Shown here: piece after piece, positions 43,117 to 52,276 of the stretch
Position numbering within the stretch: the first letter of the stretch is position 1
How the letters are laid out: each line of letters opens with the position of its first letter
Source: an uncultured bacterium
GTDB taxonomy: Bacteria > Bacillota_I > Bacilli_A > RFN20 > CAG-826
Length of the DNA: 59,182 bases
Assembly (NCBI GenBank): GCA_949299165.1
Contig: CASFZJ010000015.1
Location: forward strand, 1-59,182
Reading direction: 5' to 3'
Translations under genes and position numbers: made by a program
Notes under the pieces: model-generated
What the model was told of the DNA's origin: nothing
Database searches by the model: none
What the model saw: only the letters and a program-made list of their open reading frames with translations

Positions 43117-44726
43117 TGATTATTGATCTAGTTAGAAAAGAAGTTATTCAAAATCGTACGAATAATGATACTTCATTGATTCGTAAGTTTTTGCTTGCTA
43201 TTTTAAAACTAGTGGGCGTTGGACTTTTTGTTGCGCTTGAAGTATTTATTTATATCTCTCTCGACAACAAAGTTAACGCTAATTCTAACTATGGATCATT
43301 TGACTTTTTAGTTTTATTTTTGTTCTTAACCCTTCTAATCTCAACTATTTTTACGGCTTTAAAGGGTAGAAAGATATTTTTTAACAAAGAAGATTTAACT
43401 GTTTTGTCTCCTCTTCCAATTCAAAAAGGAGAAGTAGTATTTTCAAAAGTGTTATATCTTTATATATATGAAACAATTATTTCAATTTGCATCTCTTCAC
43501 CTCTTTTAGTGACTTATTTTGTTTTACATGGTTTCTTACCTCCATTCTATGTTTTAGGTGTTGTTTATGGAGCACTTATTTCTTTATTTGGAATTGGCAT
43601 TTCAATGCTTTTAACAGTTATATTTGAATTTGTTTATCATTTACTCAAAGTTTCAGATATTGCTCAATTTATTCTTGCTTCAGTAGTAGTTGTTTTACTT
43701 TGTTTTGCTTATCAAGTTGTTTTAAATCTTTTCCTTGATGCATTAAATAACAATGAAGGAACTGGAATGCTTTCTGAATCACTTATCACTTTAGTTCATC
43801 AAACATCAGTTGGTTTACTTCCAATTTATACTTTGCTTGATCCAATTTGTAATAATGGAGTGAATTTAGCAAGTGGGGTATGTATTACTTTTGGTATGAT
43901 TTTACTATCACTTTTAATTTGTGCATTTGTTTCTTCTTTTTCATATAGTTACATTAACTCCCATAACTTTGAACTCAAGATTACAAAAGTTAAGAATAGA
44001 AACAATTTAGTTATCTCGCCATTTAAAGCTTTGATAAAAAAAGAGTTCTCATTACTCTTTAAAGATTCATCTTATACTTTCTCTTATACCTCGCTTTTAA
44101 TTATGGCTCCATTCTTATCTTTTGTTGTCATTTCCTCACTAAACTCAATTATTTATCAAAATTTAAGATATTTTAGTGTTTATTTCCCTGACCTTGTCAA
44201 TGGACTTAACATTTGTTTAATTTTATTATTCTCAAGTGTTATTAACGCCAGTGCTTCACAATCCATAACGCGTGAAAACAAAGCACTTCAAATTGTTAAA
44301 TACATTCCAGTTAATCCAATTAAACAAGTTATTGCTAAAGTTTTGATGCCAATTATTTTATCAAGTGTATCTTTATTTATTACTCTCATTGTCTTAATCG
44401 CAACTCAAAATATCGATTACAAAGTTTTCTTAATCTCCTTGTTTGTTGGACTTATTCTTATTGTTGTTACAACTGTTTTAGGTCTTTATCTTGATATGTA
44501 TGACAAGAGTGACACCGAACTTAAACTCAGTTTCATCAATAATTTAATTTCAATTCTTTTCCCTATTGTTATTTTATTAATTCACTTTGGAATTTCTTTA
44601 ACAAGAATTGATACGATGTATATTTATATTGCAGAAGCGGTTACAGCTTCTTTGCTTCTTATACCTATTTTCATCAAACCTAAAAAGGTATGGACAAAAG
44701 TCTTTAGAAAAATGGAGGTAGAATAA
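43116..44726 (+). CDS. ABC-2-type transporter permease
   Basis: A 536-residue integral membrane protein with about twelve hydrophobic segments in two halves and a central polar region (SHNFELKITKVKNRNN, then ALIKKEFSLLFKDSS, which mirrors the start of ABC-2 permeases). It pairs with the ATPase just upstream through a TAATG overlap. The cargo is unknown; proteins or envelope components of the surface locus are the natural guess. Confidence 0.85.
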   Translation: MIIDLVRKEVIQNRTNNDTSLIRKFLLAILKLVGVGLFVALEVFIYISLDNKVNANSNYGSFDFLVLFLFLTLLISTIFTALKGRKIFFNKEDLTVLSPLPIQKGEVVFSKVLYLYIYETIISICISSPLLVTYFVLHGFLPPFYVLGVVYGALISLFGIGISMLLTVIFEFVYHLLKVSDIAQFILASVVVVLLCFAYQVVLNLFLDALNNNEGTGMLSESLITLVHQTSVGLLPIYTLLDPICNNGVNLASGVCITFGMILLSLLICAFVSSFSYSYINSHNFELKITKVKNRNNLVISPFKALIKKEFSLLFKDSSYTFSYTSLLIMAPFLSFVVISSLNSIIYQNLRYFSVYFPDLVNGLNICLILLFSSVINASASQSITRENKALQIVKYIPVNPIKQVIAKVLMPIILSSVSLFITLIVLIATQNIDYKVFLISLFVGLILIVVTTVLGLYLDMYDKSDTELKLSFINNLISILFPIVILLIHFGISLTRIDTMYIYIAEAVTASLLLIPIFIKPKKVWTKVFRKMEVE

Positions 44727-47239
44727 TGCGAAAGAAAACATTAGTTATTTTACTTATTATTCCTTTTGTTATTGCACTTTTAACTTTTGTTAGTGTAGTT
44801 GCCCTTACGAATAGTGTTGCAGTAGACATTGAAGGCATTAATATCCTTAATTTCAGAGACAATGAAGGTTTTAAAATTAATGGTGAATATAAATTAGAAG
44901 CTGAAATTACTTATTCTAATAACGGAAACTCTTTACTTAAACCAGGAGCAGATGAGCTTGTTTGGTCAATAACTAACACGAGCGAAGACTTTACAGATGA
45001 TGTTGCAACTATAGAAGAAAAAGATGATGGCTTCTATCTTAAAACCGGCTCAAGTGAAGGAAGCTGTAGATTGGTTTGCGCAAATTCTATTGGATCAAAA
45101 AGTGATTATATTGAAGCTCATATTTATGATAAAGGTGTTATTTTAATTAACCCACATGCTTCAAATAGTGGCAGTCAAATTGATCCTATTAGATATTTTG
45201 GGGAAAGTGATTTTGTTTATGATGGGAGCGGAAACGTAAGAAAACAAAATGCTCAAATTCCACTTGATATTGAAGTCATAAGCGATGTTGGAACCAATGC
45301 TTATACTTTTGAAACTTCACCAAATATTAGCTTTTCTAGGGATAATTCAACAATTACAGTTAATGGAGAGGGAGAATCTTTTGTAAAATTTGAAGCTCAA
45401 GGTGCAAGTTATATTAACAACACTTACAAATTTAATGTAGTCGATAATGGCGTAAACGTTTATTCATTTGATGATTTGATGAACTGCACAAATAAATCAC
45501 AAACTGGTGAAGTTGTAGTTATGCAAGTTAATCTTCAATCAAGAGATAATACGTTAAATAAAGATAGTAATGGAAATTATTTAGATAGTTACAAAAATAC
45601 AAATACAAAACTATTTGGAAATTATGATTTCAGAAATCAAACTTTCAATTTTAACGATTTTATCTATTATGAAGATCCAAAAATTGAAGCAAAATACATT
45701 CACCAATTTTTAGAACAAACAGAAAATTCAAATAACTATGATTATCAAACTCAACTTAAAGTTGGTGTAAGAGTTCAAAAAGATTTCTATGGTAATGGAT
45801 TTACAATTAATATGCATGAACTTGCTTATCCAGTTCATGGAAGACTTGATAATACTACAGGTATTTTCTCACCAGACAGAAATTTAGATTATTTCTTTGG
45901 TCCATTAACTTTTGTTTCAATTGGTGATTTAGAACAAATGCCTATTATTAGAGCATATCTTTGCGACAATATTGGTTTTGCTTTAGACGGAAACAACTTA
46001 ACAGTGAATGATGTTAAACTTCAAAATGCAAATAATGTTGATAACATGTATAACCTTCGTTTTACTGGTACAGTATTAGAAGTTCAAGGAACAAATAACA
46101 CTATTGAAAATTCCGTCATTCAAAACGGAAGAACTTGTATCAGAGCTTTCTCTAGTGATGGACTTTTAATTGATAATTGCTTACTTCAAAATGCTGGTGA
46201 ATTTATCGTTAAACTTGGAAGCAACGAAGTCAATCTAGTTGACCACAATAAACAAGTAACTGTAAATTACAATGGACAAGAAATTACAAAATCATTTGAT
46301 GATTTTTATAACGGTTCTGCAGAGGATTTAACGACAGCTAATGGAATTTTATCAGATTCTATTACAAAAACATTTAGTGCAGCGGGAGTAGATTCGATTG
46401 TTAAAACACTAGAAGAAATTCAAAGTGGTTTAGATAACTTAAAAGGAATTTTAGATAGTGAAGGTAATCCAATTTTTGATGCACATATCACAATTAACAA
46501 TACTTACTTCTATAATAGTGGTATTTACTCAATTGCTTTTGAAAATAGTTTTAATGGTGCGTATTTATATAATGGAATGCCTTCTCAAGTTCAACAAATT
46601 TTACAAGCATTAGGTGCTGTTTCGCCATTAGAAATTGGTGGCACTGCACATCCTGTTGAATTAACTTTAACAGGTGATACAAGATTCTACGATTGGAAAA
46701 ATATTGATGATATTGATGCAGGAGCACTTATTGAAGAAAACATTAGTTCATTAGCTTCATCACTTGATGTTCCTGAATTAGGAGATATCTTATCTGATTT
46801 ATCAATTGATGATTATTTCCCAATGAAAACTATCTTAAAAAGATACGCAATTGATCACAATTTGACCTATAAAGTTGATAAGGATGGCGTGACAAACTAT
46901 TACGTTAATAGGCCATTTGCTTGGTATGGTGGCGGCTATAATGGTTCAAAATTAATCAATAATATCGATGGAAATGATTATAGTGTCTTCAGTGAAGAAA
47001 TCGAAGTTAATTTGCCAAGAGAAGTTTATTCGAAAGCACTTGGTGGATTAAATCCGGATGACATGGAAGGTACATTATTAACTGTTGTTAATTTGCTTTC
47101 TAGATGTGTTGTTATGGCAACTGGTTCTCATCCATTTAAATTCATGACTAATGGAACAATAGTCAATAATGAGAAACCTGCATTATTTGATGAAGTTCCA
47201 TCTTATTTAGATTTAAGTTCAAGAAATGCGAGGAATTGA
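44726..47239 (+). CDS. Exported parallel beta-helix protein
   Basis: An 837-residue protein with an N-terminal membrane segment (LVILLIIPFVIALLTFVSVVAL), an Ig-like or Big-type domain (residues ~35-130: ELVWSITNTSEDFTDDVATI), then right-handed beta-helix-like repeats (NNTIENSVIQNGRTCIRAF, LLIDNCLLQNAGEF, HITINNTYFYNSGIYSIAF). No sortase motif. The gene overlaps the permease gene (TAATG), so it is part of the same machine; it may be a surface scaffold or substrate of the ABC transporter. Confidence 0.72.
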   Translation: MRKKTLVILLIIPFVIALLTFVSVVALTNSVAVDIEGINILNFRDNEGFKINGEYKLEAEITYSNNGNSLLKPGADELVWSITNTSEDFTDDVATIEEKDDGFYLKTGSSEGSCRLVCANSIGSKSDYIEAHIYDKGVILINPHASNSGSQIDPIRYFGESDFVYDGSGNVRKQNAQIPLDIEVISDVGTNAYTFETSPNISFSRDNSTITVNGEGESFVKFEAQGASYINNTYKFNVVDNGVNVYSFDDLMNCTNKSQTGEVVVMQVNLQSRDNTLNKDSNGNYLDSYKNTNTKLFGNYDFRNQTFNFNDFIYYEDPKIEAKYIHQFLEQTENSNNYDYQTQLKVGVRVQKDFYGNGFTINMHELAYPVHGRLDNTTGIFSPDRNLDYFFGPLTFVSIGDLEQMPIIRAYLCDNIGFALDGNNLTVNDVKLQNANNVDNMYNLRFTGTVLEVQGTNNTIENSVIQNGRTCIRAFSSDGLLIDNCLLQNAGEFIVKLGSNEVNLVDHNKQVTVNYNGQEITKSFDDFYNGSAEDLTTANGILSDSITKTFSAAGVDSIVKTLEEIQSGLDNLKGILDSEGNPIFDAHITINNTYFYNSGIYSIAFENSFNGAYLYNGMPSQVQQILQALGAVSPLEIGGTAHPVELTLTGDTRFYDWKNIDDIDAGALIEENISSLASSLDVPELGDILSDLSIDDYFPMKTILKRYAIDHNLTYKVDKDGVTNYYVNRPFAWYGGGYNGSKLINNIDGNDYSVFSEEIEVNLPREVYSKALGGLNPDDMEGTLLTVVNLLSRCVVMATGSHPFKFMTNGTIVNNEKPALFDEVPSYLDLSSRNARN

Positions 47240-47241
47240 AT

Positions 47242-48369
47242 ATGAAAAGAGGATTTTTTAAGAAAAGTAAAATTTTAATAGGATCTTTAGTTCTTTTATC
47301 TAGTTTGACTTTTGCAACATCATGTTCTGCCTTTTTTGGTGGCAATGAATATGCAATTGCAAATGTAACTCAAACAACGGATGAAACAACCGGAGATACT
47401 GTTGTTACAATTGAATTCCAAGATGAAAATGTTCAACCTTTGAATTTTACAATTCCTGCTGCCGGTCTTGATGGAACTGGGATTGCAGATATAAGTGCGA
47501 CAACTAATGAAGGGGTTGTAACTTTAACTATTAGTTATACTGATCCAAATAAAGAAAATACAGTAATTAGTGTTCCTGTTATTAAAGGAGACAATGGCTT
47601 AGGTATTCAAAATGTAGTAGTAGATAACGATGATGAAGGCAATATGACTCTTCAATTTGCTTATACTGATGGTTCTGCATCACCGGTTTATACAATACCA
47701 AAAGGAATTGATGGAAAAGACGGAACCGGTATTAAGGAAATAAGAACAGAAAGACTAACAACTGGAACAACTATTATTACTATTACTTTTGATGATGAAA
47801 CATTACAACCTGTAACTTTTCCTGTAAATGATGGTGTTTCGATTACAGATGTTACTTACGATCCGGAAAATTCAACAGATTTAACATATAGAGTAGTTAT
47901 TACTTTAAGTAATGGCGAAACAAGAGAATTAGACTTTCCAGCTCCTCGAATTGCAACATGGTTAAGCGGTACAACTGTTCCAAATAATGAAATAGGGAGA
48001 GTTGGGGATTTTTATTTAAATATGATTACTGGCGATGTTTATACTAAGTTAACTACTGATAGTTGGAGTTACTTATTTTGTATTAAAGGAACTGGTGCAA
48101 GCCAAGAAATTGTAAAACATAGCGTGGTTTTTAATCTAAGAGATGATGAAGTAGTTGAGAATTTAAAACCAGGAAGTCAAATTCTTGTAAGAGTAGATGA
48201 TGGTGAAACTTTATTATTAGAAGATATTCCTGTTCCTACAAAAGATGGATGCGAATTTGTTGGATGGTTTGCTGGAGAAGATGAAAGCAACCCAAATATC
48301 GGTCAAATTACAAATTTGACTGTTATAAGTAACGATTTAAATCTATTTGCTAGATGGAGAGCTATTTAG
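47242..48369 (+). CDS. Lipoprotein with Gly-rich short repeats and C-terminal InlB-type B-repeat
   Basis: A 375-residue lipoprotein: signal with FATSC lipobox near 30, then tandem ~70-residue beta-modules separated by Gly-rich links (GLDGTGIADI, GDNGLGIQNV, GIDGKDGTGIKEI), and finally a Listeria-Bacteroides (InlB) B-repeat ending CEFVGWFAGE...NLFARWRAI. I chose the ATG at 47242 with GAGG eight bases upstream rather than a TTG at 47236. Last gene of the block; its end overlaps by 8 bp with the convergent Hint-protein gene. Confidence 0.78.
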   Translation: MKRGFFKKSKILIGSLVLLSSLTFATSCSAFFGGNEYAIANVTQTTDETTGDTVVTIEFQDENVQPLNFTIPAAGLDGTGIADISATTNEGVVTLTISYTDPNKENTVISVPVIKGDNGLGIQNVVVDNDDEGNMTLQFAYTDGSASPVYTIPKGIDGKDGTGIKEIRTERLTTGTTIITITFDDETLQPVTFPVNDGVSITDVTYDPENSTDLTYRVVITLSNGETRELDFPAPRIATWLSGTTVPNNEIGRVGDFYLNMITGDVYTKLTTDSWSYLFCIKGTGASQEIVKHSVVFNLRDDEVVENLKPGSQILVRVDDGETLLLEDIPVPTKDGCEFVGWFAGEDESNPNIGQITNLTVISNDLNLFARWRAI

Positions 48370-50779
48370 AACCTGTTATTTTGTCTATTTCAATGTGGCC
48401 AAGAGATTTATATTCTTTTAATAAATCTAAATAAGAGCACAATTCTGCAATAGATGTTTTATTTTCAGAAACTAATGCTTTATAGTACTTAAGATTAAAC
48501 GCATTATAAACGTAATTTGAAAAATATGGTTTTAAGTCTGCGTATTTAAAAATTCCATATTTGTTAACGCTTTCTAAAATTTCTTCTTGATTATATATTA
48601 ATTTTTCATCGTATGAATATAGATTATAAAGCGAGTGAAGAACATTCGTAACATTAAGCAAATTATTTGCGACGCAATTAAATGATGAATAAGTAATAAT
48701 TGTATATGAATTAGTTATTTTTTCTTCTCCTTTTACTTTTAATAGTTTGACTTTTTTTAATTTATTTTCGTTAAATATAGCAAATTCCTTTCCGAGATAT
48801 AGCTTATAATTATTTTTATTTATTGATACATATTTTTTTTCATCAAAACAAAATAAGCCATGTTCTTGTACTATCCCGAATGAAATATCTTGAGTAAACT
48901 CTAAGAGAATATGGAAATATTTATTTAAACCATGATTTATTTTAACAGCAACAGGTTGGAAATTTAATTTCCCTGTAAAGTGATCGTAAGCAAGAACCAA
49001 ATCATTCTCGTGAATGAATTTAATGTTTACTTTTCCTTTATTGGTCAATAAAGTGGTATTTTCATCAAAACATCCCAAAAGGTCCATGACATTAAATTTG
49101 CCTGATGAAGATGATTTGTTTTCTTCTGGAATTTGATTTGATTTCGTTCCAAACCATACTCCGTTATTATTTGATGTATAATTAGTCGAATTTAAAAAAA
49201 CATTCTCACTTGGATTAGAAAATTCTTGATTATCGGAAATCGAACCATATGCATTCCCAGAAATATTAATGTACGAGTAATCAATGTCTCCTAAATGAAA
49301 TAAATCTGTTTTCATATTTGCTGTTATAAGTTCTTGGGAGATAGCGTTAGTGGACGCAGAAGACGAGATAACAATAAGAGAGTTGCCTATATTACTTGTG
49401 ATTTTGCCTGCAAAATTGGAATTTATATTTACTATGCCGTTATTTACTAATGAAGCTTGTGGTACGGCCTTTGGATAAATAGTACTATTTGTGGCATAAG
49501 TTACTTCGTCAATGTAATTTATATAAAAATATGATAAATTATTTATGTTTAATGTTGCACTAGGATTGACAGTATAAGTGGCGCCGGCAAGAAATTTAAC
49601 TTTGTTATCTATACTTGTAATACCTGATAATTGGTGAATCTGAAATTTATAACTGAATGGTACGATAAAATCAGCAGTATTAACATCTAGACGACCAGCC
49701 AAAGTAAGTTGAGCTGAAGAGAATGATATGTCGCCATTCAGGTTTATTTTGGTTGTATTTAAACTACTAATAGGGGTATCACTTCGTACATCATTTGTAG
49801 TATAACCAAAGTTGCTTTCTGATGGTGTATATTTCATTGAAACTTCACCAGAATTAATCTTAAAAATTGCGTTTGTAGCACCAATTAAATTTAGATTAGT
49901 TGTTTGAACTCCAGCACCAATACCTTTTAATCCATCAGAATACATGCTTACAGTAGTGTTAAACTTAGATAGGCTATCAAAATTCATTTTGACTTGAGAA
50001 TTAGGAAAATCGAAAATGTTAAAAGGCATTATTTTTTGGTAATATGCTGACAAAGCATAAGTAGCCCCTCTAAAGTCATATATACATAGAGGCAAATTCA
50101 TTGACGCATTAGAGCCTATATTATTAATAAAAGGTTGTGTTATATCATCTATATCGTGTCTATTTTTTGATTTGATGTATCCATAACAAGTGATATTTCC
50201 CTTATTGGTAATCTGACTTCCGTCAGACATTAATAATTCGATATAACTTCCAGTTGTATGGCCAGTAGGTCTTTGCCTTGATCCCGATACTGATGTGCCT
50301 AAAATTCCGCCAATATAAATAGTACCATTATTAATAAGATGTGCCTTTTCATTAAGAGTTACCAAGTTCTTTCTATTTGCTTTAACTAAACTTTCATTTC
50401 CATCAGCAAAATTATCGTTTTTTATCGTATCTCTACTCTCATCTTCCCACGTAGTACCTTCATAAGGGAATATTAAAGTATCGTTTTCTGCTACAGTACA
50501 TTCTCCTGTAATAGTAGGTTCGGAACCAGGAATAACATAAATAGTATTATTTGCAGGATCTTTTTCAGCAACATCTAATGCTTTTTCAATAGTAGTGTAT
50601 TTAATGGTTTCTTGGTCTTTAATGTAAGCAACAGGCTTTGTATCTTTTTTATCAGAACTTGCTATACCAAAATCTTTTGATTGTGATTTCGTTTTCCATG
50701 ATGAGAAACCTAAAGATGGCAGAGCAACAGCAGTAGTAATAAATGCACAAGATATAAATAACTTTGTATTTTTATTCAT
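48362..50779 (-). CDS. Left alternative surface protein: SipW-type signal, beta-helix-like body, C-terminal Hint domain
   Basis: An 805-residue exported protein. The signal contains GFSSW (24-28). An N-terminal module (YTTIEKALDVAEKD, TIYVIPGSEPTI) starts a long strand-rich body. From Cys570 a Hint (hedgehog/intein-like) domain begins, CFDENTTLLTNKGKVNI, with a block-B-like His in IVQEHGLFCF and a C-terminal NCVANN block. A ~90-residue tail follows (SVNKYGIFKYADLKPYF). The right-hand protein (52873) has the same layout and related head and tail. Hint domains self-cleave or form esters, so it probably processes itself at the surface. A GGAG site precedes the ATG. Confidence 0.78.
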   Translation of the reverse strand: MNKNTKLFISCAFITTAVALPSLGFSSWKTKSQSKDFGIASSDKKDTKPVAYIKDQETIKYTTIEKALDVAEKDPANNTIYVIPGSEPTITGECTVAENDTLIFPYEGTTWEDESRDTIKNDNFADGNESLVKANRKNLVTLNEKAHLINNGTIYIGGILGTSVSGSRQRPTGHTTGSYIELLMSDGSQITNKGNITCYGYIKSKNRHDIDDITQPFINNIGSNASMNLPLCIYDFRGATYALSAYYQKIMPFNIFDFPNSQVKMNFDSLSKFNTTVSMYSDGLKGIGAGVQTTNLNLIGATNAIFKINSGEVSMKYTPSESNFGYTTNDVRSDTPISSLNTTKINLNGDISFSSAQLTLAGRLDVNTADFIVPFSYKFQIHQLSGITSIDNKVKFLAGATYTVNPSATLNINNLSYFYINYIDEVTYATNSTIYPKAVPQASLVNNGIVNINSNFAGKITSNIGNSLIVISSSASTNAISQELITANMKTDLFHLGDIDYSYINISGNAYGSISDNQEFSNPSENVFLNSTNYTSNNNGVWFGTKSNQIPEENKSSSSGKFNVMDLLGCFDENTTLLTNKGKVNIKFIHENDLVLAYDHFTGKLNFQPVAVKINHGLNKYFHILLEFTQDISFGIVQEHGLFCFDEKKYVSINKNNYKLYLGKEFAIFNENKLKKVKLLKVKGEEKITNSYTIITYSSFNCVANNLLNVTNVLHSLYNLYSYDEKLIYNQEEILESVNKYGIFKYADLKPYFSNYVYNAFNLKYYKALVSENKTSIAELCSYLDLLKEYKSLGHIEIDKITGSK

Positions 50780-50781
50780 AA

Positions 50782-51414
50782 TTAGTTAATCTCCGCTTGA
50801 ATTCTAAAGAAAAGGCCATTGTTACCAATCTTTGAATAAATTTGATTGTTAAAATCACTTAATACACTAGAAAAATCAAAAAAGAATTTAAAAGAATAGT
50901 AAATTGTATTGATATTTTGATCAGTAAAATTAATTAAAGATAAATTAAAGTTTAAATTTGTACTCTCGATAGTGTAAGTTAATGTATTCGAAAAATCTTG
51001 TGCTTCAGTATTTAATGATTCAGAATATGTTGCTGGATTAGTTGATGAAAAATAATTAAAAATTGAGAAATTCTGGTCGGTTGTACAAATATTTCTTATC
51101 GTACATTTTAACGTTTTGGTAGAAGTCGATTCTAATCGAGTTAATAATTTTTGGAAATTTTCAATTCGAAAACTTATAACAACGTCGCCATAACTTACTA
51201 TAGTTTCATCATCTATTGGACCGGTTGGACAAAATTCAAAAAAATCGACTTGATCGTTGTATTTAATGTAATCGTTTAAAACTAAAGCGTTACCGGTTTG
51301 AATGTTAGCATTAAATACTTCAGCACCAGTTAAAGTCCAACTACAAAATCCTACGCTAAGTAGTGAAAGCGATAATAAAGGTACTATAGTCAAATATAAA
51401 CTTTTTGTTTTCAT
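50782..51414 (-). CDS. Left small TasA-like protein
   Basis: A 210-residue exported protein with a SipW-type signal (GFCSW 22-26) and a mature domain starting AEVFNANIQTGNALVL, like the N-terminus of TasA/camelysin. It contains FFEFCPTGPIDDETIVSYGD, comparable with FGFCHNGFVKDGKLTETGL in the right-hand counterpart (52277). It lies 2 bp upstream of the Hint-protein gene. The palindromic site 51431-51446 lies 17 bp upstream of its ATG. No clear ribosome binding site or promoter is seen immediately upstream. Confidence 0.75.
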   Translation of the reverse strand: MKTKSLYLTIVPLLSLSLLSVGFCSWTLTGAEVFNANIQTGNALVLNDYIKYNDQVDFFEFCPTGPIDDETIVSYGDVVISFRIENFQKLLTRLESTSTKTLKCTIRNICTTDQNFSIFNYFSSTNPATYSESLNTEAQDFSNTLTYTIESTNLNFNLSLINFTDQNINTIYYSFKFFFDFSSVLSDFNNQIYSKIGNNGLFFRIQAEIN

Positions 51415-51430
51415 TTATACTTAAAAGTCT

Positions 51431-51446
51431 AGAAAAGTATACTTTT
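51431..51446. repeat. Left recombination/operator site AGAAAAGTATACTTTT
   Basis: Contains the perfect 14-bp palindrome AAAAGTATACTTTT (51433-51446). An identical 16-mer is at 52255-52270. The two copies flank the recombinase gene and each sits immediately upstream of a TasA-like gene. Confidence 0.75.
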
Positions 51447-51610
51447 ACGCACTTTTTAAATTTTTTACACTCGTTTTTGGTAAGATGATTGCATATTACT
51501 ATAACTTCACTTTAAATTCTCATAGATAAAATAATGATAATATTTATGCTTAATAAACAAATAACTTTTTTATTTCATAAAATTAATTGAAACGAAACTT
51601 GGAGGTAATT

Positions 51611-52204
51611 ATGGAATACGCATATATAAGAGTTTCTTCAACGACACAAAATATTGGACGTCAGTTTGAAGAATTAAAAAAACTAGGTATCGACGAAAAG
51701 AATATGTTTATTGATAAAGAATCAGGTAAAGATTTTAACAGAAAATACTATAAGAAACTTATAAAAAAGATTAAAGAAAATGATGTAATTTACATCAAAT
51801 CAATCGATAGATTAGGCAGAAATTACGATGAAATAGGTAATCAATGGAAGTTAATAACTAAAATAAAGAAGGCTGATATTGTTGTTATCGATATGCCGTT
51901 ACTTGATACAAGAAATAGACCAGATAATTTGATTGGCAAATTTATCTCTGATATTATTTTACAATTACTTTCGTTTATTGCCGAAAACGAAAGAAATAAT
52001 ATTAAAGAACGACAAGCGGAAGGCATTAAACTTGCTCATGAAAGAGGTATAAAGTTCGGCAGACCACCTTTTAAAATAACCGAAGAATTTGCTAATGATG
52101 TCATAAAATTTAATAAAAAAGAATTAGATTTACGAAGTATTTTAGCAAAACACAAGATTTCTAAAACATCTTTTTATAAATACAAATCGTTAGCTCTCTT
52201 ATAA
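51611..52204 (+). CDS. Small serine recombinase (resolvase/invertase family)
   Basis: A 197-residue site-specific recombinase: YIRVSS with nucleophile Ser9, SIDRLGRNYDE with catalytic Arg67 and Arg70, ENERNNIKERQAEGI long helix E, and GRPPFKITEEF followed by a Hin-like helix-turn-helix (LAKHKISKTSFYKYK). Size and layout match Hin/Gin invertases and Tn3 resolvases. I chose the ATG at 51611, which has GGAGGT upstream; a TTG at 51587 is unlikely. It sits between two divergent surface operons and between identical palindromes, so its likely substrate is this very segment. Confidence 0.88.
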   Translation: MEYAYIRVSSTTQNIGRQFEELKKLGIDEKNMFIDKESGKDFNRKYYKKLIKKIKENDVIYIKSIDRLGRNYDEIGNQWKLITKIKKADIVVIDMPLLDTRNRPDNLIGKFISDIILQLLSFIAENERNNIKERQAEGIKLAHERGIKFGRPPFKITEEFANDVIKFNKKELDLRSILAKHKISKTSFYKYKSLALL

Positions 52205-52221
52205 AGATTATATCTTTATAA
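52199..52221 (+). other. Perfect 10-bp stem-loop overlapping the recombinase stop
   Basis: TTATAAAGAT (52199-52208) and ATCTTTATAA (52212-52221) with a 3-nt loop. No T-tract follows, so it is a weak terminator at best. As DNA it could be an accessory binding site for the recombinase. Confidence 0.5.
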
Positions 52222-52234
52222 AGCATTAAATTCG

Positions 52235-52243
52235 TGATAAAAT
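52235..52243 (+). promoter_or_regulatory. Extended -10 promoter inside the flanked segment, pointing right
   Basis: TGATAAAAT in the context ATTCGTGATAAAATA. The same context precedes the ABC gene at 57007 (ATTCATGATAAAATA), supporting it as a promoter form used by this organism. It lies 13 bp inside the right palindrome and would drive 52277-55809. Inversion of the segment would point it at the left operon. Confidence 0.55.
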
Positions 52244-52254
52244 AGTTTTCGTTA

Positions 52255-52270
52255 AGAAAAGTATACTTTT
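52255..52270. repeat. Right recombination/operator site AGAAAAGTATACTTTT
   Basis: Identical to 51431-51446, ending six bases before the ATG of the right TasA-like gene. The two sites are 824 bp apart. Confidence 0.75.
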
Positions 52271-52276
52271 TTGGTT

